Shown: positions 12,301 to 22,888, counted from the stretch's first letter. The stretch is 64,000 bases of DNA from Metaphire vulgaris (GCA_018105865.1 CM030870.1:3694001-3758000); one strand, 5' to 3'. A program made the numbers and translations. Notes: generated by a model from the letters alone, not told the origin.

Positions 12301-15300
12301 TCACTATCGTTCTTTTGATCATACCTAGAATTTTGTTGGCCTTATTAGCTGCCTCTGCACATTGCCTAGATGGCTTTAAGCTGTTATACATGATGACCCC
12401 TAGATCTTTCTCCTCGTTTGTCACTTTTAGTCCCTTCCCACATAACTTAAACTCATGATCTGTTCCCTTCTTCCCAATGTGCATCACCGAGCATTTATCT
12501 GTATTAAAAAGCATTTGCCAATCTGCCGACCACTGGGATAGTCTATTAAGGTCTTGTTGTAAAATGTTTGCTTCTGCTTCACTGTCACTCTGTCCACACA
12601 GTTTTGTGTCATCAGCGAATTTTGAAATTTTTGACATTATATCATCGATGTCGTTGATGTATATTAAAGTACTTGTCTCTCCCCATGGCTCACTTTGTGC
12701 ACCTACACCTCAGAGAGGACTACACCAGTGTCAAGATGTTGCTGAGTGCCTTGAAGTATGACAACTATGGTTGTTAAGTCATTGGAGACTTCAATATGGT
12801 CAAAATGGTGACATTCCTGATGGATGGGTCTGCAAGGCGGTTTCACAAAATTTCTTTGGGTTTTCTTTGCCTCTAGAACAACCGGGACACCGAGGTTTGA
12901 GGCCCGCTATTGTAAAAGGGATTGACCACAGCTGACCAAGTTCACCACAGGTAAGAACAGCATCAAGTGGGAGCCGCTGATAGACCGTCGAAAGATGCTC
13001 ATACATCAAGTTAGGCCTCATCAAGTACTTTGTCAAGACAAGAAATCTGCAGCTTTCAAATACCTCCTAGAGCTCTTTCCACAGCTTTCGGAGGCAAAAG
13101 TCACAGCTGGCATCTTCGTCAGACCACAGATAAAGAAGATCACATAGCGTGACGTATTCGCCAAGAAGCTGAATAGCATGAAGAAAGGGTCTTGAAACAG
13201 TTTCGTTGCAGTATTGTATGGCTTTCTTGGCAACCACAAGGCTGAAAACTATGAGAGACTAAACCAGTCTCTCATAAAAGAACCATGCCAAATTTAGATT
13301 TAGATGCAAAATGTCCTTGAAAGTACATATTCTTCATGCCCACCTTGACAAATTCAAGGAAAACTTGGGAGCCTACCAAGATAAGCAAGATGAACGCTTT
13401 CATCAGGATATGCTGGACTCGGAACGTCGTTACCAGGGACGGTATAACAAACACGTGATGGGGGACTATTTCTGAAGTCTTCATTGAGAAAGCTATTGAC
13501 AGTACAGACACAAATCTCGAAAAGCAACTCATTTCTGAATGTTTTAAAGTAATTTTGACTGTTGTTGTATATTTGCAATTAGTACATAATGTTCATTCTC
13601 GAGAAGAAAAAATGCACCTTTTTCCATTGTATAAATAAGCAACTTTTGTAAGCTGTGCCCATGAAAGCAAATGTAACGATGAATATAGCCATGTTTGCAG
13701 ATCCTTTATACATAGGCAACTGAAATATAACACTTAGAAGCCAGGAACAAAAATCGTGTTACGTAGTGTTATCAGTACTGTTGGAATAATGAAGTTGGTA
13801 ATAATAATGTTGATGACGCCGGTTGGATTCTCTTGTTTTTCTGTATGTAGAGTAATTAGTAACCCAGTTGGTTATTCGCTAAGTAGGTATGGTTGAATTC
13901 ATACACGACGATTGAGCTGCTGACTGACTTAGCAATGTACCAGAAGTACAGCTTTGTATTTTCTTTTCCTGTATCACTTTTAACTTGCATTGTTTTTTGG
14001 CACATGGCCTGTTATTTCGCATCGCTCGTAGTTATAAATAAAAAATGCGACTTCAATTAAATAATTAAAAGTAAAAGTGAGTGAATATTGTGACGAATTT
14101 ATAAATAGCTAAAGGCCTAGGTAAGATTTAGCAGGTAATTAATAATAATGAGCTGAGGCCCGACAATATAATAATAGAATGACCGCCTGTAGTGAGAGAG
14201 AAAGCATTAGATGCATGCGGCAAGCCATTAAAGAAAGCGAAGCGCATGCAAGTCAGTGAGTAGTAACCCCTTCCCCTTGGCCGGCAAGAATCGTATAAAT
14301 AGCCGGTTCTGCCACAGATCAGGACCGATTGCCGAGGCGGCGTGTGGAAGAAAGGAAGGTGCGTATATATCTAAATTGAAAGTAGGGCACCCGAGCACCT
14401 TTAGTCGAGCACCTTTAGTCGGGCACCCAGTTAGGAAGGCACCCTGAGGCTAAGCACGTAGAGGTTAGAGCACTCTGAGGTCGGAACACCCTGAGTGGAG
14501 GCACTATAGGTGCGGTGCTTGAGCGTAGGGCGGTGCGTGGGTGCGGTGCGAGGCACTGAGCCATGGGGCGGTGCGATCGGTGCGGTAGAGGCACTGGGCG
14601 TAGGGCGGTGCGTTGGTGCGGTAGAGGCACTGAGCGTAGGGCGGTGCGATCGGTGCGGTAGAGGCACTGAGCGTAGGGCGGTGCGTTGGTGCGGTAGAGG
14701 CACTGAGCGTAGGGCGGTGCGTTGGTGCGGTAGAGGCACTGAGCGTAGGGCGGTGCGTTGGTGCGGTAGAGGCACTGAGCGTAGGGCGGTGCGATCGGTG
14801 CGGTAGAGGCACTGAGCGTAGGGCGGTGCGTTGGTGCGGTAGAGGCACTGAGCGTAGGGCGGTGCGTTGGTGCGGTAGAGGCACTGAGCCGTAGGGCGGC
14901 GCGAGGCACTGAGCGTAGGGCGGTGCGTTGGTGCGGTAGAGGCACTGAGCCGTAGGGCGGCGCGAGGCACTGAGCGTAGGGCGGTGCGTTGGTGCGGTAG
15001 AGGCACTGAGCCGTAGGGCGAGCGCGAGGCACTGAGCGTAGGGCGGTGCGTTGGTGCGGTAGAGGCACTGAGCCGTAGGGCGGCGCGAGGCACTGAGCGT
15101 AGGGCGGTGCGTTGGTGCGGTAGAGGCACTGAGCCGTAGGGCGGCGCGAGGCACTGAGCGTAGGGCGGTGCGTTGGTGCGGTAGAGGCACTGAGCGTAGG
15201 GCGGTGCGTTGGTGCGGTAGAGGCACTGAGCGTAGGGCGGTGCGTTGGTGCGGTAGGGGCACTGAGCGTAGGGCGGTGCGTTGGTGCGGTAGAGGCACTG

Positions 15301-18260
15301 GGCGTAGGGCGGTGCGTTGGTGCGGTAGAGGCACTGAGCGTAGGGCGGTGCGTTGGTGCGGTAGAGGCACTGAGCGTAGGGCGGTGCGTTGGTGCGGTAG
15401 AGGCACTGAGCGTAGGGCGGTGCGTTGGTGCGGTAGAGGCACTGAGCGTAGGGCGGTGCGTTGGTGCGGTAGAGGCACTGAGCGTAGGGCGGTGCGTTGG
15501 TGCGGTAGAGGCACTGAGCGTAGGGCGGTGCGTTGGTGCGGTAGAGGCACTGGGCGTAGGGCGGTGCGTTGGTGCGGTAGAGGCACTGGGCGTAGGGCGG
15601 TGCGTTGGTGCGGTAGAGGCACTGAGCGTAGGGCGGTGCGTTGGTGCGGTAGAGGCACTGAGCGTAGGGCGGTGCGTTGGTGCGGTAGAGGCACTGAGCG
15701 TAGGGCGGTGCGTTGGTGCGGTAGAGGCACTGAGCGTAGGGCGGTGCGGCAGCTGAGGTGCGGAGGCACTGAGCTATAGGGCGGTGCGATAAGTGCGGAG
15801 CAAGGCACTGAGCCGTAGAGCGGTGAGAGAGGTAAAGTGCACGGAGTGAGGTAAGGTGCGCAGGTAGAGAGGTGAGGCGCACGGAGCCAGATAGGAAGAG
15901 GTGAAAGGACGCTTTAGGAAGGGATTAAGCGTGGAACGTCGAAAGAAAGTGCAGAGTAGTGCGCAGAGTGACAGGTGGTAGTAAGAGAGCCTGAGATCTT
16001 AGCCAAAAAGCTAAGACGAACGACCACGTGCCTTAGAGTGAGTCATAACCCCGTGTGCGCCGAACCGGGCGGAGCCATCTTGAGTTTAGGAGGCGTAGGA
16101 ACCTCGATAGGCCCGGTTCGCCACAATATCTTTCGAAAAGTATGTCGGAGTGAATGATGTGTCGCCCAACTACGAGAAGGTTGCACAATAGAGGACCACC
16201 GCACTAAAATGAGTGCTGATGCTATTGTACATCTTTTTTTCATCGACTTAAGCGCCAATTATTTTATCATTTAATATTCGAAGACATTACGTTATTAGTT
16301 GGAAGCAAAACGTAGTAGTAAATTACAATAGTCATAAGTCACTAAGTGTTTCTGTTAACGTGATGTTAACGGCTTATTGCGGGGACGATGGGGAGACGGA
16401 AATGGGTGGTGAGGGGATGAGGAGGGGACAGGGATAAATGCTGCTGGGATGGGGCGGGAACGGGCAGAGGCAATGCGGGGAGACGCTGGTGATGGGGAGA
16501 AATGTTTGAGTGCGGGGTGGGGATGGGATAAAAGGTGGACCCCTTTCACTCTCTAGTACGGATGACTGCTACATTTCGTTAGACAAACTAAGATATTACG
16601 ACAAGCTTCTGAAACAGATCTACATTTACCATGTTTGTGGGTTCATAAAGTTTATCTACTTTGTATGGGATCCGAAAAATTTCCACGTTAATTAAATAAA
16701 AAGACCACACGTTTCTGATTATAAAAGCGACAATTTCTCAGTTAAAATAGATCAATATTACGCTCCCGTACTTCATGAAATGACTAGCGAACTAGTCGAC
16801 AAATTGCTATTTGTCATTTTAAATAGCAAAGTGCATAGCAGCGCAGATAAATCTAAAATTAGAATGCTCGGCTGAAGTCGTATGACTGTGGTTGTTAAAA
16901 CTGAAAATAATAAGTTTGTGGAAGGGCTTACTGTCATCCAATTGCGATTGCAGAAATTAAGATAAGTCGGTAAATCGAAATAGAGGAATTTTAGAGAAAC
17001 AAAGTTCTCTTCGCCCACTTCAATTCGATAATTGCATGACGTATTTCTTGAAGAAGTGAACTTCAGCGCCGTGAAGTTGATCACACCTGTTGGTTCTGTG
17101 AAAATTCTGTTGCCACAGATCTCATCTGCAAAAGTCAAAGCAAACAAGCATTCTTTTAAGGGGTTGTCCATTAATTACGTCAACAATTTAGTGGCGAAGG
17201 AGGTTTGAAAAGTTGACAGTTGTTGACAGAGGGTCAAGAGAAGTTGACGTCAACAATTTCACTTTTTACAATAATCAAAAATAGAAAATTTCATGGAGTA
17301 CTACTTATTACAATGGAAAAAAGCATTATGAAAAAACGTCATCAACACCACATTTTGACACTCGATGAACAAAAAAGGGCAATTGGTCATCACCGCAAAA
17401 ATATTAACCTTGTTATTGGAATCTGTCATTGATCATGGGTTTTTGACATAATTATGGGGGGCAACTGAAAGTTGACAGTTGTTGACAATGGGAAGGGGTC
17501 AAAATTGCCCAAACATTGTTGACCTAATTAATGGACAGCCCCTAAAACGATAGCGCGCTGTCAATATTTACTGTAACGCCTGCACGCACAGTAACCAGGG
17601 TTTAGCACTAGGGAGAGTGACGAGCATATTAAAAAGGCGCGACCTTCCTTTCATTCTAATACACATTGCAGAATATTGAACCTACGTATACATTTTTCTC
17701 CAGACAGATCAAAAAAGTCCTGACAGGCAGAAAAGATCGTCTCGTTCAAAGAATGGCACCCCCGCGTACGCCAATGCAATAGAGACGTTGGAATTGTTTT
17801 CGTTGATTTAGAACTCCTACATCCTTTAATTTTTAATTCATTAAATTTCAGACAAAATGGCGCCACTTTACTGAAAATTTGCTCCGGGGAGTGGAGGCTG
17901 CCTAAACACCCTACCTCCGCCACTGACTAGTGCGTCTCCGCAAGAATTATCAAGTGCAAAATTAATAATTAACTCTTTTATACACCCGGATTTTACATCC
18001 AAAATCCCAGACTTGGAGTCCTCGAGGCCTTGGCCTTGGCCTCGGGATACAAGTTCTTGGCCTTGTCCTTGGCTTCGGACCTGATGTCCTTGGCCTTGGC
18101 CTCGGGAGTAAAGTCCTTGGCCTTGTACTCGCGGCCAATCCCTCACACCAATCGAAATTAAAGATGTCTGCATATAAGACGTACCCGGTTCTTGTGAAGA
18201 AACTCTGAGTTCAATCAAGAGTTGTAGAATCGCTGCGAACCATAGAACCTTGGTCTGCAT
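8267..18260 (-). CDS. Secreted CUB-domain protein (CUB gene 2), 3' end not found
   Basis: Minus-strand exons: 18185-18260, 16932-17125, 9847-10036, 9548-9583, 9082-9296, 8687-8864, 8267-8493. All junction phases agree (1, 0, 1, 1, 0, 1, 0). Exon 1 starts MQTKVLWFAAILQLLIEL, a clear signal peptide (hydrophobic VLWFAAILQLL), and splices at CCG G|gtacgt. The exons then give CUB1 (halves at 17.1 and 10.0 kb across a 6.9 kb intron full of transposons), a 12-residue acidic linker, CUB2, and the first half of CUB3. From 10.04 to 8.27 kb it matches the larger CUB gene at 60.0-53.9 kb. CUB domains act in extracellular protein or glycan binding; no protease, EGF or membrane segment is seen here. Because the second half of CUB3 is missing, it could be truncated, could continue through the gap or beyond the window, or could be a pseudogene. 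Confidence 0.7.
8687..9296 (-). CDS. CUB gene 2: CUB2 (exons 9082-9296 and 8687-8864)
   Basis: The first half has [23 protein letters not shown] and DGCEQEHLK. The second half starts IRCTGDDE and has SSGCEIF and RGCLTLEI, six cysteines in all. The intervening intron is only 217 bp, whereas the paralogous intron at 54657-59031 is 4.4 kb because of inserted elements. The second half is about 92% identical to its paralogue. Confidence 0.85.
9338..9465. repeat. (CAT)n microsatellite in CUB gene 2 intron
   Basis: Interrupted CAT repeats between the linker exon and CUB2. The same repeat sits at the equivalent place in the paralogue (59285-59392), one of the marks of the segmental duplication. Confidence 0.95.
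9548..9583 (-). CDS. CUB gene 2: 36-bp linker exon
   Basis: Acceptor ttttag and donor gtaaag bound a 36-bp exon in phase 1 to 1, reading (V)RFNTSDENEIP(G). An equally long exon with [10 protein letters not shown] lies at 59476-59511 in the paralogue, and conservation of both splice sites supports it as real. Confidence 0.75.
9847..17125 (-). CDS. CUB gene 2: CUB1 (exons 16932-17125 and 9847-10036)
   Basis: The first half has EICGNRIFTEPTGVI, TSCNYRIEVG and FCNRNWMT before donor gtaagc. The second half starts ISCIADEI and has [14 protein letters not shown] and KGFQLQYDI. Phase 0 on both sides of the 6.9 kb intron permits the join. The intron holds a 3.15 kb transposon (10621-13769) and an LTR-like element (14089-16125). 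Confidence 0.75.
10831..11036. mobile_element. hAT-type MITE nested in the 3.15 kb transposon
   Basis: Ends CAGTGGCGTCG / CGACGCCACTG are inverted repeats. Flanks TTCTGGAA (10823-10830) and TTCTGAAA (11037-11044) match at 7 of 8 bases, as an ageing target duplication would. Confidence 0.8.
11241..13565 (+). pseudogene. Decayed coding region of the 3.15 kb transposon
   Basis: The opening 133-codon frame begins MASRSCLQPANAFCYVC and includes FPNQKDLNDLI and LLDESVQVTEQRKRHE. After a LINE insertion the same protein family resumes near 12690 (LREDYTSVKMLLSALKYDNY, VIGDFNMVKM, KWEPLIDRRK, KSAAFKYLLELFPQLSEAKV, FLGNHKAENYE-like, RYQGRYNKHVMGDYF) but with many frameshifts and stops. I know this family as a repeated orphan protein common in aquatic animal genomes, and I cannot name its transposase class. 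Its position inside matching terminal repeats identifies it as the element's own gene. Confidence 0.7.
11730..12671 (-). mobile_element. CR1-like non-LTR retrotransposon fragment
   Basis: The minus strand has the reverse-transcriptase box SKISKFADDTKLCG followed by LSQWSADWQMLFNTDKC, NEEKDLGVIM, LYKTLVRPHLEYCVQAWCP, then after a TAA stop HRATKMIKGYHKLTYEERL and SMKLFKKRVGRHKQ. This is the order at the C-terminus of CR1/L2-type LINEs. The 3' end is an AT-rich simple repeat near 11741-11765. It is 5'-truncated near 12671 and interrupts the orphan transposon gene. Confidence 0.8.
14294..14302 (+). promoter_or_regulatory. TATA box (TATAAATAG) in the LTR-like element
   Basis: A strong TATAAATAG match lies about 205 bp inside the left end of the LTR-like element, upstream of the minisatellite. 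Position and orientation suit an LTR promoter reading on the plus strand. Activity cannot be judged from sequence. Confidence 0.4.
14500..15790. repeat. 36-bp GC-rich minisatellite
   Basis: More than 30 copies of a 36-bp unit built on GGCACTGAGCGTAGGGCGG plus TGCGTTGGTGCGGTAGA. Right-hand copies (about 15170-15750) are almost identical. The middle part (about 14880-15160) alternates with a shortened variant carrying GCCGTAGGGCGGCGCGAG, giving a higher-order period. Since 36 is a multiple of 3, several frames stay open for up to 483 codons (peptide CLYRTNAPPYAQ repeated on the minus strand); these are not genes. Confidence 0.9.
16355..16549. repeat. G-rich low-complexity tract in CUB gene 2 intron
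   Basis: Purine-rich GGGGA and GATGGGG runs on the plus strand, without a clear unit. Nothing else is supported between 16126 and 16931. Confidence 0.5.
17160..17542. mobile_element. MITE with GGGGYTGTCCATTAATTA ends
   Basis: Left end GGGGTTGTCCATTAATTACG and right end complementary to GGGGCTGTCCATTAATTAGG are inverted repeats of about 30 bp. The inner parts carry GTTGACAGTTGTTGAC. A second full copy (20053-20436) and one end (20971-21036) lie nearby. This copy ends 35 bp upstream of the CUB1 first-half exon of gene 2. Confidence 0.8.
18000..18125. repeat. GGCCTTGGCCTCGG-type short tandem repeat in intron 1 of CUB gene 2
   Basis: Repeats of CCTTGGCCTTGGCCTCGG with spacers. On the minus strand the signal-peptide frame stays open through it, giving GQGQG repeats (18260 down to 17868, 130 codons). 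Splicing at 18185 makes this intronic in the model preferred here. Confidence 0.7.
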
Positions 18261-18420
18261 ATTCGAAAGGTTTGCTTCAGACAGAGCTGCTGTAATATAA
18301 ACTACTAGGCTCTAAAAAGTGTTCTTTATTTTAAACCGTTGCCTTTGTGAAACCCTTGACTATGAGAAATCCATATTATCTCGTGTTTCCAAACAGCAGC
18401 TGGTTTTTTAACGTGTTCTA
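18261..18420 (-). promoter_or_regulatory. Presumed 5' flank of CUB gene 2
   Basis: The signal-peptide ATG is at 18258-18260. On the minus strand an AT-rich TTATATTA lies about 40 bp upstream, a weak TATA-like candidate. No other element is convincing. Confidence 0.25.
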
Positions 18421-19126
18421 GTCTAGGATCTGCGGATGAATGCTGCAGTAATCCAGATAACAGCTAGCTACTTTACTCAACTCGCAATATGTTTGCCTGA
18501 TTGCGACCAGTTGGCTGACACGTGATACAAAAATTGATAATAATTAATTGGACCATGTGCTCTTCTTGGGTCACCCGCTGCTTGCAAACAATCATTTGCA
18601 TAGATAATTGATCGAAATGATGACAAACGTAATACGCATATTGTCTAAGTACAAATGTTGGGATATGCTCAAGAAATGAATTCTTGATTTGGATCACTGC
18701 AGGAATCGGGAAATCTATGTTGCGCTTCTAGCGATTGTATCGAATCTGACAACCTTTCTGGAAGATTTGGGATAATAATGCTTAATTATTGGTCTCGATC
18801 TTCTCGAGATCAGTGGGGGTTTGGAGATTTGGTCAGATAGAGTTTGCCATTCAGATCTTGTGAGTACTTTTCTCACTGGCGTCACTACTAATGAGCTGGC
18901 ACACCACCTCTTCACTGGTTATGATCGGTGGGGGAGGGGCGCATTTTGGATGTGAAGAAATAAATAAAAAATAGCTGTGACGAATAAAAAAAGGCCATAA
19001 GCCCGAAAATTGAGTGTTTTATAGGGATAGGTAAAGTCTTTGACGACTAAAAAAAAGTCATCACCGAAATTTAGAGACGCAAAATATAAATCTTGCTCCG
19101 GGCGCCGAAATCCCCAGCTACGGCTC

Positions 19127-19260
19127 TGGCTAAGAGATGGATAGATAATACAAAAGAAGATGTCGGAAAACAAAATCGGAACTTAGAAGAAGCAACACAT
19201 ATGGCAAGAGACAGGAAGACCTGGAGTTACCTCGTATCAAACTTATTGTCATCATAGATG
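19127..19260 (+). pseudogene. LINE C-terminal coding scrap
   Basis: The plus strand reads KRWIDNTKEDVG, then NLEEATHMARDRKTWSYLV, the terminal motif of a class of animal non-LTR retrotransposons (RWID...EEA...DR..WR). It is about 45 codons long with a stop soon after. Confidence 0.65.
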
Positions 19261-20052
19261 ATGGAAGAAACAGAAGAAGAATTTCCAGTATAGCAGCATC
19301 AGTGGAATTGAAGTTTCGTCCAATCTACATGTAGATCTATAAGAAATTATATTCTAATAAAGATTCTGTATAGTGGACATTTTTCATTTAACATTTGGCT
19401 GAGCTGTCATACTATTCGTGGTCAACGTGGAGGCTGGTGTGCCTCAACTTTGTATTAAGCATCAGAAATGAGTCACGACGCAAATTTAAATGATGCTAAA
19501 TTTAAGTCTGCCACCTCAAATTCAGACGAGGAAGGAAAGAGGATCTGATGATCATGACGACAATGATGATGATGAGGAGAAAGACGATAATGATGATCCT
19601 GTTGATGATGACGGCGGGAACCTACAATTCTGAACTAAAGGTCACTGGACATATTATTGCTGGATATGCCTTAGTCTGACTTTCGAGAAAATATTTGCCC
19701 CGTTATTCTAATCTGAACTCATCCATGTTGCTTGCTATTGGGTGAAGTTAAATGTCCAAAGGGCCTATAACTAATGTATCGAATACGGGAATTGAGGATG
19801 AACGTGGGCCTAATTTGTAGGCTTACTTGTTAAAAGTCATTATTAGGAACATCTATGTTTGCCGTATTGTCATTTATAAAAGGTTTCAACACTGTAGTTG
19901 ATAGCGATAAGTCTTTCGCGCGATGCAAGATTGATGGAACGCACAAAATATTGATATAAGCCTACTCTGTAATTGCCCTTGCGGCAAATTCAATTAAGAT
20001 ATCACACGACTAAAGCAGCTATCATTATCAGTGTGTCCAGCGTTCAACTTAT
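19261..20052. other. Intergenic spacer between the two CUB genes
   Basis: No gene is supported. It contains a GATGATGA-rich low-complexity patch near 19550-19615. Confidence 0.4.
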
Positions 20053-20436
20053 GGGCTGTCCATTAATTATGTGAACAATTATTGGGCAACTTTTGACCCC
20101 CACACCTTGTCAACAACTGTCAGCTTTCAGTTACCCTATATTATGTCAAAAACTTTTGACCCCCATCAATGACAGATCCCAATAACAAGGTTATTATTTT
20201 TTGCATAAAAGACCATTTTTCCATTATATGCTCATCGAGTGTCAAAAGGTGGTGGTGATGACCTTTTTTCCATGCTTGTTTCCATTGTAATAAGTAGTAT
20301 TTTATGAAATTTCATATTTTTTGATTATTTGTAAAAAGTGAAATTGTTGACGTCAACTTCTCTTGACCCCTCTGTCAACAACTGTCAAACTTTTTTTTAA
20401 AAAACCTAAATTGTTGACGTAATTAATGGACAGCCC
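20053..20436. mobile_element. MITE with GGGCTGTCCATTAATTA ends, copy 2
   Basis: Inverted ends GGGCTGTCCATTAATTAYGT at both sides, flanked by the direct repeat CTTAT (20048-20052 and 20437-20441). It is the same family as 17160-17542. Superfamily is not assigned. Confidence 0.85.
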
Positions 20437-20970
20437 CTTATTGTATGGCAAATTTCAAACAATTTAGTACTCAAGCAATTCAGCCTTTAACCGTTTTTAA
20501 CCTAAACAACAATTAGCCTTAATTTGCTGCCTGATAGCAAGAAAGTGTCACATGGCTGAGGAGTTTGATGTTTCGACGTTATCCTACATATAATACTTAA
20601 CTGTATTGTGAGAAGCTGAATGTCCAATCTAGATTAATCCGGATCAGTGATACAATATTGCATTTATCTACATATCCAGATACAGATAACAACTTGATTC
20701 ATGCTGTTATAGAGATTGATGCCTAGAAAGGGTGACAATATTAACATCTCGAAACACTGGTAAAACTTTGTGATAGGACCTCCATTTCAGCTATCTGCTA
20801 CTGACTCATCACGCGAACAGCAGTTTTGCAATATTCCATGGGTTCCCTGACTGCCCTGTGTTTATGTCGGTGTATCTATGTATGTGTGAATTTATTACGA
20901 TTCCTGTTCAAATTTTGGCGTTGATTTTAAATAAGTAAATTCTCATGGGAATGGTTAGGATATCCCCAAG

Positions 20971-21036
20971 ACAGTTGTTGACAAGGGGAGGGGTCAAAAT
21001 TACCCAAAATTTGTTGACGTAATTAATGGACAGCCC
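20971..21036. mobile_element. Truncated MITE end, same family
   Basis: Only the right end remains: GTTGTTGAC, GGGTCAAAATTACCC, then TTGACGTAATTAATGGACAG. It has no matching left end. Confidence 0.75.
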
Positions 21037-21708
21037 CTTACATGTCAATGTTGGTCGGAAGATGAGTATTATTGGCCCTAATGACCATCCTACACTTTGA
21101 TATTAAGACAGTTTCGAACGGTTTTCGTATCGCAAAATACTATAGCACAAATAAATCTAGAGTCACATCTCTCTTTCTTCTGTTTCTTTTCTCAGAGTCT
21201 GCCTTGCTCCTTTTTAACATCCCTCCGAAATCTAAACTTGACCTTGCCCGGCTGAATAATCGCCCCTGTCTCTGATTGGAAGTGTCGCCTGAAGCAGCCA
21301 GGCTGTCTAATGGGAGCAGACACGATGTCCTAATATTACCCAAACTACGAGAGCAGGACTTCATAGGCTAGTAGTACTTGAAAATTCCGGAGAGGTTCGG
21401 CAAATCAATAACATCATCGGTGGCCGCAACACCCTCTTAGGACACGGAACCAGACTACCTGAGTCACTTTGCCATCCGCTGCAACATCGACTTCCCACTT
21501 GACCGTCAGTCACGTCAATCATTCCTCTCCTGGATGATATAGCCTACCAGCGGTCCTATGGTTAGGCAGCTAGACCAGATAGCCTACACAAAGACTCAGA
21601 CTAACCAAGTGCAACCTGTGGAAAAGTGCAACTGATGGTGTAGAGAGAGAAACGACGCAACTGTCCCATCTGACTATGCGATTATAATACGATGCTGATG
21701 TTTTATAG
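21037..21708. other. Intergenic spacer
   Basis: Short open frames without domains; no transposon ends recognised. Confidence 0.35.
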
Positions 21709-22069
21709 CAGTGCTTACCCAACCTGTGTGCCGCGGCACACAACTGTGCCGCAGTAACGGTAGAAGTGTGCCGTGGCAAAATATTGAAAAATTGTAAATC
21801 AGTAATGGTGCTGGATTGAGTGATAATTGTAAGTTGGATTATATCTCTTCAATGAAGTTAAGCATGAAATAGTGATACAGATTGCAAAGAAAATATGTAC
21901 TTGTGAAGAGCGGTAGTCAATATTATATACATGCTAGACTAGAGTAGTACTAGTAGGCCTATACAATGCATCATTCAAAAATAAAATGTGCGCATTTCGG
22001 CTGCAGTGTGCCGTTGGCTGTATGTTTCTTGGATAGTGTGCCGTGGCTTAAAAAGGTTGGGAAGCACTG
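21709..22069. mobile_element. hAT-type MITE with CAGTGCTTCCCAACC ends
   Basis: Left CAGTGCTTACCCAACCT and right AGGTTGGGAAGCACTG are inverted repeats, with GTGTGCCG motifs repeated near both ends. Flanks TTTTATAG (21701-21708) and TTTTAGAG (22070-22077) match at 7 of 8 bases. Confidence 0.85.
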
Positions 22070-22722
22070 TTTTAGAGCATCACAAATTCTCAATTTGATA
22101 ATAATATAAAATAGTATCGCAAAATTCTAAACTGTAGCCTACAGATAGAAATCGATAGTATTCCAGTTCTCGGAAATTAAAGAGGCTTGAGAGCGTACAC
22201 CAATGAAATAAAATTAGACCAAAAATGCGGCTAACTTCATATTAAATTAGTTCATGTATCTGTTAGTGAAAATTTCGAGAAAAAACCGGGGCCAAACGAA
22301 CAGTTTTACCTTTTTATTAAACATGAAGAAGCATAGGCCCCTATGATTTAAATAGTCAATGAAGTCATGAGATTTGAATATGGAGCTAAAAACGAGATTA
22401 ACATTAATAGCAACATTCTTACAAATGAATTATCTTATCTGAGTAACATGTTATACGATAAATTCTTTCTGTTTTATTCAGCAGTCAGTAGTGAATTAAA
22501 TATTAATAAAATTAATCAACTGATTATTTGTCAAATTAGTCTCACATGTTCAACTAAATATCACTAAACGATAAACTGATTATATATTTAGCAAATTAGT
22601 CTCGCATGTTCAACCATATTTAAATTTTCAAAGTTCCTGTAAATAAAACTACTGCTATTATAGGTTGCAATATTCAAATATTTGCTAAGGATAAAGCAAT
22701 TCTTGCGGGAAACTCGTTTACT

Positions 22723-22888
22723 CTAGAATTGGAATTCTGTCATTGCAAACGCCAGTTGGATTTGAATGAATGCTTTGCTCACTGCATGTCCTGAAGAGGC
22801 TAGAGCCCATTGGTTCCAGAGGAACGAGACCATGCTTTCCTCTGCTCTGAGAGCGAAATGGGATGAAAGACCAGAGGTCAAACCCTGC
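22723..22888 (-). other. Possible alternative last exon downstream of CUB gene 1
   Basis: On the minus strand a good acceptor (tttatcgtttgcag) is followed by an open frame ending at TAG. Two of three entry phases are open for about 55 codons (one contains FLWNQWALASSGHAV). It lies 3' of the annotated last exon of the CUB receptor. It could be an alternative tail, a 3'UTR exon, or chance. Confidence 0.2.

Larger units (their letters stand above)
10621..13769. mobile_element. 3.15 kb DNA transposon, superfamily not assigned
   Basis: The left end (TTACACTACGTAACA..., then TTTTTGTTTGTTCCTGG) and the right end (CCAGGAACAAAAATCGTG, then TTACGTAGTGT) are inverted copies over about 45 bp. Perfect 8-bp direct repeats TATCAGTA flank it at 10613-10620 and 13770-13777. 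It encloses a plus-strand relic of a widespread orphan protein, a nested hAT MITE (10831-11036) and a nested LINE (about 11730-12670). Confidence 0.8.
14089..16125. mobile_element. Solo-LTR-like element (about 2.0 kb) containing a minisatellite
   Basis: It begins TGTGACGAA and ends TTCGCCACA, nearly perfect short inverted repeats with TG...CA ends. A 4-bp direct repeat ATAT flanks it (14085-14088, 16126-16129). These are LTR hallmarks, and no gag, pol or second LTR is seen. A TATA box at 14294-14302 fits an LTR promoter on the plus strand. A second element with the same kind of ends lies at 55208-57203. Confidence 0.65.

Noticed and set aside
14415..15882. Long overlapping open frames (up to 483 codons)
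   Set aside because: They lie in a 36-bp minisatellite inside an LTR-like element. Several frames on both strands are open at once because the unit is a multiple of three.
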